Translations under genes and position numbers: made by a program | Shown here: one piece after another, positions 1 to 6,389 of the stretch | Numbering within the stretch: position 1 is the first letter of the stretch | How the letters are laid out: every line of letters starts with the position of its first letter | From: an uncultured Clostridia bacterium | Lineage (GTDB): Bacteria; Bacillota; Clostridia; Christensenellales; UBA1242 | Reading direction: 5' to 3' | DNA length: 13,123 nt | NCBI GenBank assembly: GCA_947384015.1 | Contig: CANDFN010000025.1 | Span: 1 to 13,123 of the forward strand | Notes under the pieces: generated by a model | What the model saw: only the letters and a program-made list of their open reading frames with translations | Database searches by the model: none | What the model was told of the DNA's origin: nothing

Positions 1-13
1 TTATTTCTTTGAA

Positions 14-40
14 AAAGCCATTGGGAATTCCAATGGCTTT
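14..40 (-). terminator. Perfect 11-bp hairpin, probable terminator at the end of the min gene cluster
   Basis: Positions 14-24 and 30-40 form a perfect 11-bp inverted repeat around a 5-base loop. On the minus strand the stem runs into TTTTTC, the usual shape of an intrinsic terminator. On the plus strand the following tract is poorer in T, so minus-strand use is more likely, although it could also serve a convergent gene lying left of the window. It would end transcripts coming from minD and minE. Confidence 0.65.
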
Positions 41-44
41 CATT

Positions 45-191
45 TTATCCCTTTTGTTTTGAATCAAAAATAAAGAGCAGTTGCAAAAAAAACAAACTTA
101 GCATATAATTTAGCAAAAGAAAAAACTGTTGGGTTAATATGCAAACAAACAGCAAAACAAAAAAGCTAAATCCCAACCTAAATTTTTTCAT
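45..191 (-). CDS. Possible 48-residue hydrophobic protein after minE (uncertain)
   Basis: An open frame from ATG at 191 to TAA at 45 encodes 48 residues. It starts MKKFRLGFSFFVLLFVC and stays strongly hydrophobic to about residue 41, followed by a short polar tail ending DSKQKG. This could be one or two membrane segments with a basic start. It lies 52 bp after minE on the same strand and ends just before the terminator hairpin. Against it, there is no Shine-Dalgarno sequence before the ATG, and the strand is very T-rich, which by itself produces Phe/Leu-rich open frames. I recognise no family. It is listed because it fills the only sizeable gap between minE and the terminator. Confidence 0.22.
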   Translation of the reverse strand: MKKFRLGFSFFVLLFVCILTQQFFLLLNYMLSLFFLQLLFIFDSKQKG

Positions 192-243
192 ATTTATTTA
201 TATTTTTAATGCTTGTTTTTTATGATAAATTAATAAACTAAAT

Positions 244-471
244 CTAATCTGGTAATGCTCTAAAGTTTTTAATTCTATCACCCAAGCAGTTTATAGATAT
301 AGAATAAGAACTTCCCTTTAAATCTATTTCTAAATTAATATCTTCAAAGGCAACTTCAAAATAATTGTTAATTAAATAAAAAAAGTCAGATTTTATAACA
401 TTTATTAGATATTTTGGATTATTTTGTTTATCTTTTTGTGAAATTTTGTTAAGTCTTTCAGCTAAATCCAT
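244..471 (-). CDS. minE: MinE-like cell division topological specificity factor
   Basis: This 75-residue protein is slightly shorter than typical MinE (about 80-90). The C-terminal part, from the proline-lysine-tyrosine-leucine segment near residue 19 onward, aligns with the MinE dimerisation (topological specificity) domain: a helix with the pattern D..I..Y, then a beta strand rich in alternating I/L/E residues. MinE activates the MinD ATPase and displaces it from the membrane, which generates pole-to-pole oscillation in species that have it. The start codon overlaps the minD stop in a TAATG arrangement, so translation is probably coupled by reinitiation, and this supports the assignment strongly. 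The N-terminal MinD-contact region is short and divergent. Similarity alone would be weak; position makes the call good. Confidence 0.8.
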   Translation of the reverse strand: MDLAERLNKISQKDKQNNPKYLINVIKSDFFYLINNYFEVAFEDINLEIDLKGSSYSISINCLGDRIKNFRALPD

Positions 472-1262
472 TACACGCTCCTTTTTATCAATTTCTTTAT
501 TCCACCAAATAAACCGCGATATTTATAGGTGCAATCAAACAATTTTTTCTCTCCGGTTATTATATTGTTTGTAAGTATTTCAAACGCTCGGTTTAACGCA
601 ACTTTATTATTTTTTATACCCGCACTAGTGTTGGTTATTGCCCTATCATCTTCAGGTATCACTCCTCCAAATTCTATACCCAAAGCTTTGCCAATATCGT
701 GCACATCAATCATGATTTTATCTTGCATCAAATCGCCTCTTGCGCGGTTTATTACAAACCTTTTACTTATTATTTGATAGCTGGATAATATTGTAACAAC
801 CTTATCTGCATCACGCACACTTGAAAGATGTGGCGTAGTTACAACAATGGCTTCATCTGCACAGCTTACTGCACGTTTAAAGCCTGCATCTATACCTGCT
901 GGGCAGTCTATTAAAATATAATCAAACATGGTATGTAACTCGTTTATAACCGCCTTTATTTGACTTAGTTGAATGGTAAGATTTTGCCCCAATCCTCCAG
1001 TAGACAACAAATACAACAGCGGATAATAATCGTCTTGAACCAATGCCTCTTTTAACCTACAATTACCTTCTATAACATCCAAAATACTATATAGAACTCT
1101 ATCTTCCATATTCATTACAACATCTAAATTATTTAAACCGATGTCCATATCTATTAAACATACTCTATAATTTTTACTTGCCAGGTGCATACCAAGATTT
1201 GCGGTTACTGTAGTTTTTCCAACCCCACCTTTGCCAGAAGTTAAAACAATCGCTCTTGCCAT
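471..1262 (-). CDS. minD: Septum site-determining protein MinD (membrane-associated ATPase)
   Basis: This is a 263-residue ParA/MinD-family ATPase. The deviant Walker A motif GKGGVGKTT spans residues 10-18, with the signature lysines at 11 and 16. Asp38 and Asp40 (IDMD) match the switch I region, and DCPAG at 119-123 is the Walker B/switch II segment. The last 16 residues, YRGLFGGIKKLIKRSV, form a basic amphipathic helix of the kind MinD uses to bind membrane. MinD binds ATP and membrane as a dimer, and in known systems recruits the FtsZ inhibitor MinC and is recycled by MinE. A strong AGGAGGT (1268-1274) sits 5 bases before the ATG. It overlaps minE by one base. No minC lies in this window, so the partner it positions is not visible here. 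Confidence 0.95.
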   Translation of the reverse strand: MARAIVLTSGKGGVGKTTVTANLGMHLASKNYRVCLIDMDIGLNNLDVVMNMEDRVLYSILDVIEGNCRLKEALVQDDYYPLLYLLSTGGLGQNLTIQLSQIKAVINELHTMFDYILIDCPAGIDAGFKRAVSCADEAIVVTTPHLSSVRDADKVVTILSSYQIISKRFVINRARGDLMQDKIMIDVHDIGKALGIEFGGVIPEDDRAITNTSAGIKNNKVALNRAFEILTNNIITGEKKLFDCTYKYRGLFGGIKKLIKRSV

Positions 1263-1267
1263 AATCT

Positions 1268-1287
1268 ACCTCCTAAACAAAATTTTA
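1268..1287 (-). promoter_or_regulatory. minD ribosome binding site and weak candidate extended -10
   Basis: AGGAGGT at 1268-1274 is a near-perfect Shine-Dalgarno sequence for minD. Just upstream, TAAAAT (1282-1287) preceded by TG at one-base distance could be an extended -10 element, firing downstream of the hairpin at 1308-1336. No good -35 is visible and the resulting leader would be only about a dozen bases, so the promoter part is tentative. minD may instead depend on readthrough from the MreB-like gene. Confidence 0.35.
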
Positions 1288-1300
1288 ACACAGTAATAAA

Positions 1301-1336
1301 AAAAGCAGAAGTTAAAATTGCTACGAATTTAACTTC
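1301..1336 (-). terminator. Intrinsic terminator between the MreB-like gene and minD
   Basis: A 9-bp inverted repeat (1308-1316 with 1328-1336, 11-base loop) is followed on the minus strand by TGC and a run of seven T. The stem is AT-rich and therefore likely leaky. It lies 22 bases past the stop of the MreB-like gene, so it may reduce rather than stop transcription into minD. Confidence 0.55.
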
Positions 1337-1357
1337 CGACAAAATTAGTTTTATTTT

Positions 1358-2359
1358 TTATAAATTGATTTTTAAAAAATCCTTTTCGCTAGACAAAAGT
1401 TTACCAGCACCTAAAATTACGCAGTCCATTGGTTCTTCAGGTATTATAACTGGAACTTCTAATTTCTTTGTTGCGTATTCGTATAAACCAGAAATGCAAC
1501 TTGCACCACCAATAAACACAATACCATTATGATAAATCTCAGCACGCAAATCTGGATGTAAAGAGTCCAATATATCTGTAACCATTTTTAAGATTGTATC
1601 GTAAAAATTACAAATTGCAACGCGCACTTCGTTAGCTGTTATAGTTTCTCTAACAATTTTGTTGTTATCAGCAGAACCTACAAATTCATATTTAGACAAA
1701 TCGCGTTGATATAAAGAAGCTATTTCATTTTTTATTTCTTCACTAACAGCATCACTAACTTTTACATTATAATTATCTTCAATAAATGTCGTAATACTTT
1801 TATCCATATCGGCGCCACCAATAAAGAACATACGCCCGAAATCAAACGTGAATTCATTTAACACAGAAATATCTGTTAAATACTTACCAATATCTACAAC
1901 CATTATATGGCTAAATGGATCCATATCCATATGTGCATATGCGCATACACTGTTTTGAACAAAAGTAACTTTACCAATGCCTGCCGAATTTAAAACCTTT
2001 TTAAGCAATAGTAATTGCCTTTGATTTAATGCGCAAGGCACCGCCACCAAAGCAGAAATCTTTGTAATTAAAATTCTATCATTAATAACGTCTTTAAGGA
2101 GTTTATCTAATAAAAGAATAGCTTTGCGTTCGTCTTCTACTGCACTGTTTACAATAGGCTCATAAACCTCCACTCCTTTAACTTGTTGTAATTTTAAGTT
2201 TTGTGCAGCTTTGCCAAAGGCTTTAAACTTTCCGTCCTCGTAAGCAATTAAAGCAGGCTGTTTAGCAACTATGCCAAACCCTTTTCTGTAAATAATAATT
2301 TCTTTACTGCCAAATTTAATTGCCAAATCTATGTTAAACAATTTCCCCTCCTTAAGCAT
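1358..2359 (-). CDS. MreB-like actin-fold protein with degenerate nucleotide-binding motifs
   Basis: This 333-residue protein has MreB/Mbl length and order: an N-terminal IDL strand with the YRKGFGIV segment, the VVDIG block near residue 155, the GGADMDKSI...EEIKNEIASL segment (181-215), and a C-terminal GIVFIGGASCISGL plus CVILGAGKLL. MreB is a membrane-associated actin homologue that guides cell-wall elongation. Several ATP-site motifs are altered. Phosphate loop 1 reads DLAIKFGS where DLGTANT is usual, and phosphate loop 2 reads DIGKYLTDI in place of DIGGGTTEI. The segment normally LIEEPMAAAIG reads FVQNSVCAYAH, losing the acidic residues. It may thus be a non-hydrolysing or regulatory paralogue. 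The end given is the first ATG. A TTG at 2341, preceded by a perfect AAGGAGG, may be the real start. Confidence 0.8.
   Translation of the reverse strand: MLKEGKLFNIDLAIKFGSKEIIIYRKGFGIVAKQPALIAYEDGKFKAFGKAAQNLKLQQVKGVEVYEPIVNSAVEDERKAILLLDKLLKDVINDRILITKISALVAVPCALNQRQLLLLKKVLNSAGIGKVTFVQNSVCAYAHMDMDPFSHIMVVDIGKYLTDISVLNEFTFDFGRMFFIGGADMDKSITTFIEDNYNVKVSDAVSEEIKNEIASLYQRDLSKYEFVGSADNNKIVRETITANEVRVAICNFYDTILKMVTDILDSLHPDLRAEIYHNGIVFIGGASCISGLYEYATKKLEVPVIIPEEPMDCVILGAGKLLSSEKDFLKINL
2339..2353 (-). promoter_or_regulatory. Strong Shine-Dalgarno pointing to a TTG start for the MreB-like gene
   Basis: AAGGAGG at 2347-2353 lies inside the ATG-initiated frame, 5 bases before an in-frame TTG (2339-2341). 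Starting there gives a protein beginning MFNIDL, like the MFxxIDLG start of ordinary MreB, and drops six residues. The upstream ATG at 2359 has only a weak AAGG, 9 bases away, overlapping the previous stop codon. Confidence 0.5.
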
Positions 2360-2370
2360 TGATAATTGCC

Positions 2371-3876
2371 TTATAAAATTTGCAAGTTTTTACCGTATAC
2401 CTTTTTAAAGTCGCCAGCCACGCTCATTGCTTGGCTAATTTCTAAGGTTGCGTCGCGTTCCACATTAGTTTTTAAAATAACAGTGTCCCCTAACACATCG
2501 CATTCAATATCTTTTACAGAATTTGCGTTAGTAATGTTTAGCATGGTTGCAAGTTTAATAATTACTGCAAGTTTTTTAACCGCATCCAAGTCTTCTTCTT
2601 GAACAATATCGTTATAACGAACCCAATCATTTAAACTAAAATCATCCACATTTTGGCTTGCAGACACAAATGCGGCAAGTAAAATTTCTCTATGTGTTGC
2701 ACCATAAATATTACTATTTATAATTACATGGAAACTGTTTTTTATATAGTTTTCGTAAGAAATGCGTTTGCCACTTTCGCACATACTTGCAGCAATACGT
2801 AAAACTTTTACATATTGTCTGCTTAATTTGTGTAAAACTTTTAGCTGTTTGTATAAAATTACAGCAAGTGTATAGTTGTTATCTACATTAATGTTTGTTG
2901 GGAAAAATTCGTTAATGGAACTTAGAGAATATCCCAAAATGTCTAGCAATGGTTTTTCCCCGGTTTGGCTTAATAAGTTTTTGGCAACAATGCCATACAT
3001 TTCGCTGTTAGTAGAAACTTTTACTCCACCGCGCACAAATTCGTTATACGCAGCTTTAATTATTGCAACACCTGCAGCCACAATGTCTGCACGTTTTTCG
3101 CTAACTCCTTTAAGTTTTTTAGCTTTATCTAAATCTAAACCACGAAGTAAGTTATATATTTTTTGAAAGCTATCTACTGTAATTTCATAGCCATGCAATT
3201 TGTCTAATGGATAATGGCTAGATTTACGAGATAATTTCCCCAAACTTTCAAACGCTTCGCCAATACCAATAAATTCACTTTCATCATCTAAATCGTATAA
3301 CCAACTAAGTTTCTTTAATTCGTTAGACATTGTAGCGCTAATTGTGTCCATACATTCAGCAAGAGATTTACCTTGCAACGTTTCCATTAAATTTACTGCA
3401 CCATAAGGTATTGAAACAGAATTTACAACCACACGTCTGTTAAATTTAATTAGCTCTGTAGAATAATCATCCACTTTCATAATAACACCACGCATCATTG
3501 GGAAAGAATACATAATTGCACTATGAATTGCTGAAACTTGTTCCTCGTTATTTAAAACTTTAAAGTAAAGTGAAACCGTTTTATAAATTTCGTCTAAAAA
3601 TGCAATTTGATTTCTAGCTTTTGCCAATGTAGGATGTGTGTAACAAATATAATTTTCTATTTTTGCTCCGTCCAAAATTTTACGCATATTCTTTAAAATT
3701 GATATAGTTTCTTGAACGCGCGCGGGTTTAATGTAACCGTCTCTATCCATATCTTGAATTATATTAACAGGTTCACAAACTTGTTGTTCTATATCAAAAA
3801 AACTATTAGACGTATATTTATATATCGTCATTTTAACATCATTAACACCTAATTCAAATACTGCTAACTTATTCAT
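2371..3876 (-). CDS. Ppx/GppA phosphatase-family protein with degenerate active sites and HD-like C-terminal domain
   Basis: The 501-residue length and motif order fit exopolyphosphatase/guanosine pentaphosphate phosphohydrolase proteins with an attached HD-type domain. Family traces are the N-terminal strand-loop-strand (residues 4-20), NNEEQVSAIHSAI near 109-121 with the catalytic-type Glu pair, VSIPYGAVNLME, and EKRADIVAAGVAII. The phosphate loops are not canonical: ELGVND stands where DIGSNS is expected, and KVDDYSTEL (134-142) where DIGGGSTEL is expected. The usual HxxG and HKHS histidines of the C-terminal domain are also replaced (ASMCESG, YIKNSFH). True family members degrade polyphosphate or (p)ppGpp; this copy may have lost catalysis and act as a binding or scaffold protein. 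AAAGGAGT at 3883-3890 precedes the ATG. The MreB-like gene begins 11 bp downstream. Confidence 0.75.
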   Translation of the reverse strand: MNKLAVFELGVNDVKMTIYKYTSNSFFDIEQQVCEPVNIIQDMDRDGYIKPARVQETISILKNMRKILDGAKIENYICYTHPTLAKARNQIAFLDEIYKTVSLYFKVLNNEEQVSAIHSAIMYSFPMMRGVIMKVDDYSTELIKFNRRVVVNSVSIPYGAVNLMETLQGKSLAECMDTISATMSNELKKLSWLYDLDDESEFIGIGEAFESLGKLSRKSSHYPLDKLHGYEITVDSFQKIYNLLRGLDLDKAKKLKGVSEKRADIVAAGVAIIKAAYNEFVRGGVKVSTNSEMYGIVAKNLLSQTGEKPLLDILGYSLSSINEFFPTNINVDNNYTLAVILYKQLKVLHKLSRQYVKVLRIAASMCESGKRISYENYIKNSFHVIINSNIYGATHREILLAAFVSASQNVDDFSLNDWVRYNDIVQEEDLDAVKKLAVIIKLATMLNITNANSVKDIECDVLGDTVILKTNVERDATLEISQAMSVAGDFKKVYGKNLQIL

Positions 3877-3899
3877 GTAATTACTCCTTTAATACCTTA

Positions 3900-3928
3900 T
3901 ATGTAACACTATTTTAAGTTATAGTCAA
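3900..3928 (-). promoter_or_regulatory. Candidate sigma-A promoter for the Ppx/GppA-like gene
   Basis: TTGACT (3923-3928) and TACATA (3900-3905) are separated by exactly 17 bases, and TG lies one base before the -10, giving an extended -10. The -10 match is modest. It would start transcription roughly 15-20 bases before the gene and could drive the downstream MreB-like and min genes. Confidence 0.5.
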
Positions 3929-3960
3929 TAGGTTTTTTAAAAGTTTTTTTGATTTTTTTA

Positions 3961-4662
3961 TTACTTTATTTCAGCCTCTATCTTTGTGCGAAAACTATCA
4001 AATGCTGGATTTGTATAATCTGGCTCTGCAATAAATTTTAAACTCTTTTTAGTTACAGGATGAGTAAATTTTAACTGATAAGCCCACAACGCCAAATTAC
4101 CAGCATGTGCTTTATCTCCATACTTAAAATCGCCATAAATTGGAGTATTTAATTGCCCAGACATTTGCACTCTAATTTGATGACTTCGTCCAGTAATTAA
4201 ATCTACTTTAATTAAAGATAATTTGTTTTTTGTATCTATTACCATATAATCTAAAATTGCTTCTTTAGCGCCTTCTTCTAATTTTGGTGCAATTCTAACA
4301 AGGTTGTTTTCATGATCTTTTTTTAAATAAGTAACCAAATGCCCACTTGCTTGTTGTGGTCTGCCATTAACCACACAAAAATAAGACTTTTGCATGTCTT
4401 TATCCCTAATTTGTTTACTTAGTCTGGTTGCAGCTTTGCTTGTTTTTGCAAAAACCATAACTCCGCCAGTTGGTCTATCTAACCTATGCACTAAACCTAA
4501 AAAGACATTGCCTGGTTTGTTGTCGCGTTCTTTAATATAATTTTTTAGTGTTGTAAGCATGTCTGGGTCTAGTGAAGCATCTTCTTGCGTGCTAATATTG
4601 TGTGGCTTTACCACAACTATAATGTGATTATCTTCAAAAATGATATTTGGTAAAATGTTCAT
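3961..4662 (-). CDS. RluA-family RNA pseudouridine synthase, lacking an S4 domain
   Basis: This 233-residue protein has the RluA-family core. The motif I region ends in FEDNHIIVVVKP (9-20), the catalytic HRLDRPTGG spans 59-67 with the expected nucleophile Asp62, and LITGRSHQIRVQMS follows. These enzymes isomerise uridine to pseudouridine in rRNA or tRNA. There is no N-terminal S4 RNA-binding domain, unlike RluC/RluD, so it resembles the short RluA/TruC type; the target cannot be assigned from sequence. Its Shine-Dalgarno (AGGTGG) overlaps the stop of the methyltransferase gene, with 8 bp between genes, so it is the third cistron of the 6235-3961 operon. No convincing terminator separates it from the Ppx-like gene. 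Confidence 0.92.
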   Translation of the reverse strand: MNILPNIIFEDNHIIVVVKPHNISTQEDASLDPDMLTTLKNYIKERDNKPGNVFLGLVHRLDRPTGGVMVFAKTSKAATRLSKQIRDKDMQKSYFCVVNGRPQQASGHLVTYLKKDHENNLVRIAPKLEEGAKEAILDYMVIDTKNKLSLIKVDLITGRSHQIRVQMSGQLNTPIYGDFKYGDKAHAGNLALWAYQLKFTHPVTKKSLKFIAEPDYTNPAFDSFRTKIEAEIK

Positions 4663-4670
4663 ATGTCCAC

Positions 4671-5513
4671 CTAAAATGTTTTTATTGCGCTACAGCCACA
4701 AGGAAGAATAATCCCCTCTTCCTCTGTTGGCAAGCCTACTTCGTAACAGTCAGTTCTTCCACCTTTAATGGCAGTATTTAAAATATTTGCCATAACTGTT
4801 GGTTGAAGCCCTGTTGTGTAGCTATTTATAAGCACAAACAATGGATTATTGCTTAACACTTGCGCACAAAGTTTAACAAATGAGTCTATATCTGTTTCTA
4901 TTTTCCAAGTTTCACCTTTGGGTCCTCTACCAAAAGATGGTGGATCCATAATAATAGCATCGTAGCAGTTTCCTCGTCTAATTTCACGCTCTATAAATTT
5001 TACGCAATCGTCCACAATATAGCGAATATTTGTAATACCATTTAATTCTGCATTTGTTTTAGCGATGTCCACCATACTTTTTGCCGCATCTACATGAGTA
5101 ACAATAGCACCTGCCAAAGCACACATTATACTTGCACCGCCAGTGTATGCAAACAAATTTAAAACTTTAATTGGACGTTTTGCGTTCGTTATAAGTTCGC
5201 TAAACTTGTCCCAGTTTACAGCCTGTTCTGGAAACAAGCAAATGTGTTTAAAACTCATTGGTTCTATGTGAAATTTAGCATTTTTATAATTGATTACTAA
5301 GTTTTTTGGCATACGCTTGCTAAACTTCCATTCTCCAGACTTATTTTCTGTGCGCGTATAATAAGCATCCACGTTATTATTTAAATTTTTATCTAAATTC
5401 CAAATAACTTGAGGGTCTGGGCGCAAAAAAGTGTAACCGCCAATCTTTTCCAACTTTTCTCCATTGGCGGTTTTTAATACAATATAATCTTTCCAGTCAT
5501 CTGCAATTTTCAT
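4671..5513 (-). CDS. Class I SAM-dependent methyltransferase (COG1092/RlmI-RlmK-like)
   Basis: This 280-residue protein has a Rossmann-type methyltransferase fold. Motif I LNLFAYTGGAS lies at 118-128, the acidic ribose-binding motif VDAAKSMVDIAKTN at 141-154, DDC at 168-170, and catalytic motif IV DPPSFGRGPKGETWK begins at 190. The DPPSFGRG signature and the upstream HIEPMSFKHICLFPEQ segment match the COG1092 group, which includes the rRNA methyltransferases RlmI and RlmK; the target base here is unknown. No PUA domain is apparent at the N-terminus, unlike RlmI. Its ATG overlaps the stop of the CBS-protein gene as TAATG, so it is probably translated by reinitiation. The neighbouring pseudouridine synthase supports an RNA-modification role. 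Confidence 0.85.
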   Translation of the reverse strand: MKIADDWKDYIVLKTANGEKLEKIGGYTFLRPDPQVIWNLDKNLNNNVDAYYTRTENKSGEWKFSKRMPKNLVINYKNAKFHIEPMSFKHICLFPEQAVNWDKFSELITNAKRPIKVLNLFAYTGGASIMCALAGAIVTHVDAAKSMVDIAKTNAELNGITNIRYIVDDCVKFIEREIRRGNCYDAIIMDPPSFGRGPKGETWKIETDIDSFVKLCAQVLSNNPLFVLINSYTTGLQPTVMANILNTAIKGGRTDCYEVGLPTEEEGIILPCGCSAIKTF

Positions 5514-6235
5514 TAATACACATCCAAAATCTTTTTCATGTCAACAATATCGGCATTAGAAATAATAGACAATGGTTTACCAGTATCTTTACCATCTTTT
5601 GTTATTAAAATTACCATTAATTTGCGATTATTCTCAAAATAATTCATCGCTGCATCTATTGTAAGATCTTTATCTGCCAACATAAAATAATAATCTTCGC
5701 CCATGTCGGCAACAATTTCTGCAACAAGTGTTGTAGATACAAATTCTTGCAAATCCACATCATCTATAACCTTATTGCCCAAAATCGTAAGCAATTTTCT
5801 AGCATTAATTATTCCTATTAATTTTTCACCATTATAAACTGGTATGTTAGAATAACCTGTGCGAGCAATCAATTCCATAACTTTAACAACATGCATATCC
5901 GCATTTACAACAATAACTTCTTTGTTGCCAACCCTATCTAATGCCTTTGGAGGTTCGGTTATAAGCGCCGCCAAGCCCTCTATTTGTTTAACAACCTCAT
6001 CATGAGGTTCTGCTATTACATATTTTTTATTGCCATTATGAATTATAGCGTTACGTAAACGTCCATAATCAATAAGGTCTTCTTCATATTTTCTAACCAC
6101 AGAGTTTAGCACCACACTACGCCTTATAACATCGCTAAAGGACATACTACGTTTAAAACTATAAATTGTGCGTAAACTGTAATCTATTTGATTATAAGCT
6201 GCAATAAAACGTGTTGCATTAGTTTTTTTACTCAC
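5513..6235 (-). CDS. HEPN-like N-terminal domain fused to a CBS-domain pair
   Basis: From the GTG at 6235 the protein has 240 residues. The N-terminal roughly 90 residues are helical, with YEEDLIDYGRLRNAIIHN around 50-67. R61-NAII-H66 matches the RX4-6H signature of HEPN domains, many of which are RNases or RNA-binding. The rest contains two CBS motifs: one around 102-155 (IPVYNGEKLIGIINARKLL) and a second around 180-237 (DLTIDAAMNYFENNRKLMVILIT...ISNADIVDM). CBS pairs commonly sense adenine nucleotides. A nucleotide-regulated RNA-acting protein is therefore my inference. An upstream in-frame TTG at 6274 lacks a ribosome binding site; AGGAGG at 6240-6245 decides for the GTG. It is the first cistron of an operon and overlaps the methyltransferase gene. 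Confidence 0.75.
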   Translation of the reverse strand: MSKKTNATRFIAAYNQIDYSLRTIYSFKRSMSFSDVIRRSVVLNSVVRKYEEDLIDYGRLRNAIIHNGNKKYVIAEPHDEVVKQIEGLAALITEPPKALDRVGNKEVIVVNADMHVVKVMELIARTGYSNIPVYNGEKLIGIINARKLLTILGNKVIDDVDLQEFVSTTLVAEIVADMGEDYYFMLADKDLTIDAAMNYFENNRKLMVILITKDGKDTGKPLSIISNADIVDMKKILDVY

Positions 6236-6245
6236 CACTCCTCCT
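6233..6245 (-). promoter_or_regulatory. AGGAGG site selecting a GTG start for the HEPN/CBS gene
   Basis: AGGAGG at 6240-6245 lies 4 bases before GTG (6233-6235), whose next codons read Ser-Lys-Lys. A second GTG immediately precedes it but sits too close to the site. The only longer in-frame option, a TTG at 6272-6274, lies nearly at the predicted transcription start without any Shine-Dalgarno. Confidence 0.65.
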
Positions 6246-6288
6246 ATTCGCACATATTTTTTAAATCTGTGCAATTTTTACTATATAT

Positions 6289-6316
6289 AGTATAACAAAT
6301 AAAAAAATTTTTTCAA
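6289..6316 (-). promoter_or_regulatory. Extended -10 promoter for the HEPN/CBS-methyltransferase-pseudouridine synthase operon
   Basis: TTGAAA (6311-6316) and TATACT (6289-6294) are 16 bases apart, with TGT directly before the -10. Both hexamers match consensus at 5 of 6 positions. Transcription would start near 6282 and give a leader of about 47 bases containing a small 5-bp hairpin (6250-6272) before the ribosome binding site. Confidence 0.65.
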
Positions 6317-6332
6317 ACTAAATATACAAAGA

Positions 6333-6389
6333 TAATAAAACAAAAAAAACAAGCATAATCGCTTGCCCTTTTTGAAATGGTGCCGATGG
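6333..6389. repeat. 57-bp direct repeat, copy distal to tRNA-Leu (3' end of tRNA plus terminator)
   Basis: This stretch is identical, base for base, to 6506-6562. It contains the last 12 transcribed bases of tRNA-Leu including CCA (6378-6389), a short spacer, and the hairpin-plus-T8 terminator. No tRNA body precedes it, so it is an orphan copy of a tRNA 3' end. Such an arrangement resembles the att duplication left by integrases that target tRNA 3' ends, but it could also be a remnant of tandem tRNA duplication. Confidence 0.9.
6342..6365 (-). terminator. Intrinsic terminator, orphan copy
   Basis: A CAAGC/GCTTG stem (6350-6354 with 6361-6365, six-base loop) is followed on the minus strand by eight T. 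It is identical to the tRNA-Leu terminator at 6515-6538 and sits just upstream of the operon promoter at 6289-6316, insulating it from transcription coming from the tRNA. Confidence 0.8.

Noticed and set aside
1..43. Possible start of a further minus-strand gene, ATG at 43 with AGGG 5 bases upstream, reading MKAIGIPNGFFKEI to the edge
   Set aside because: The frame lies almost entirely on a perfect 11-bp hairpin with a T run, which is better explained as a terminator. Only 14 codons are visible and no family is recognisable.
2366..3166. Plus-strand open frames of about 80-96 codons opposite the Ppx/GppA-like gene
   Set aside because: They are antisense shadows of a long coding gene, without ribosome binding sites or recognisable domains.
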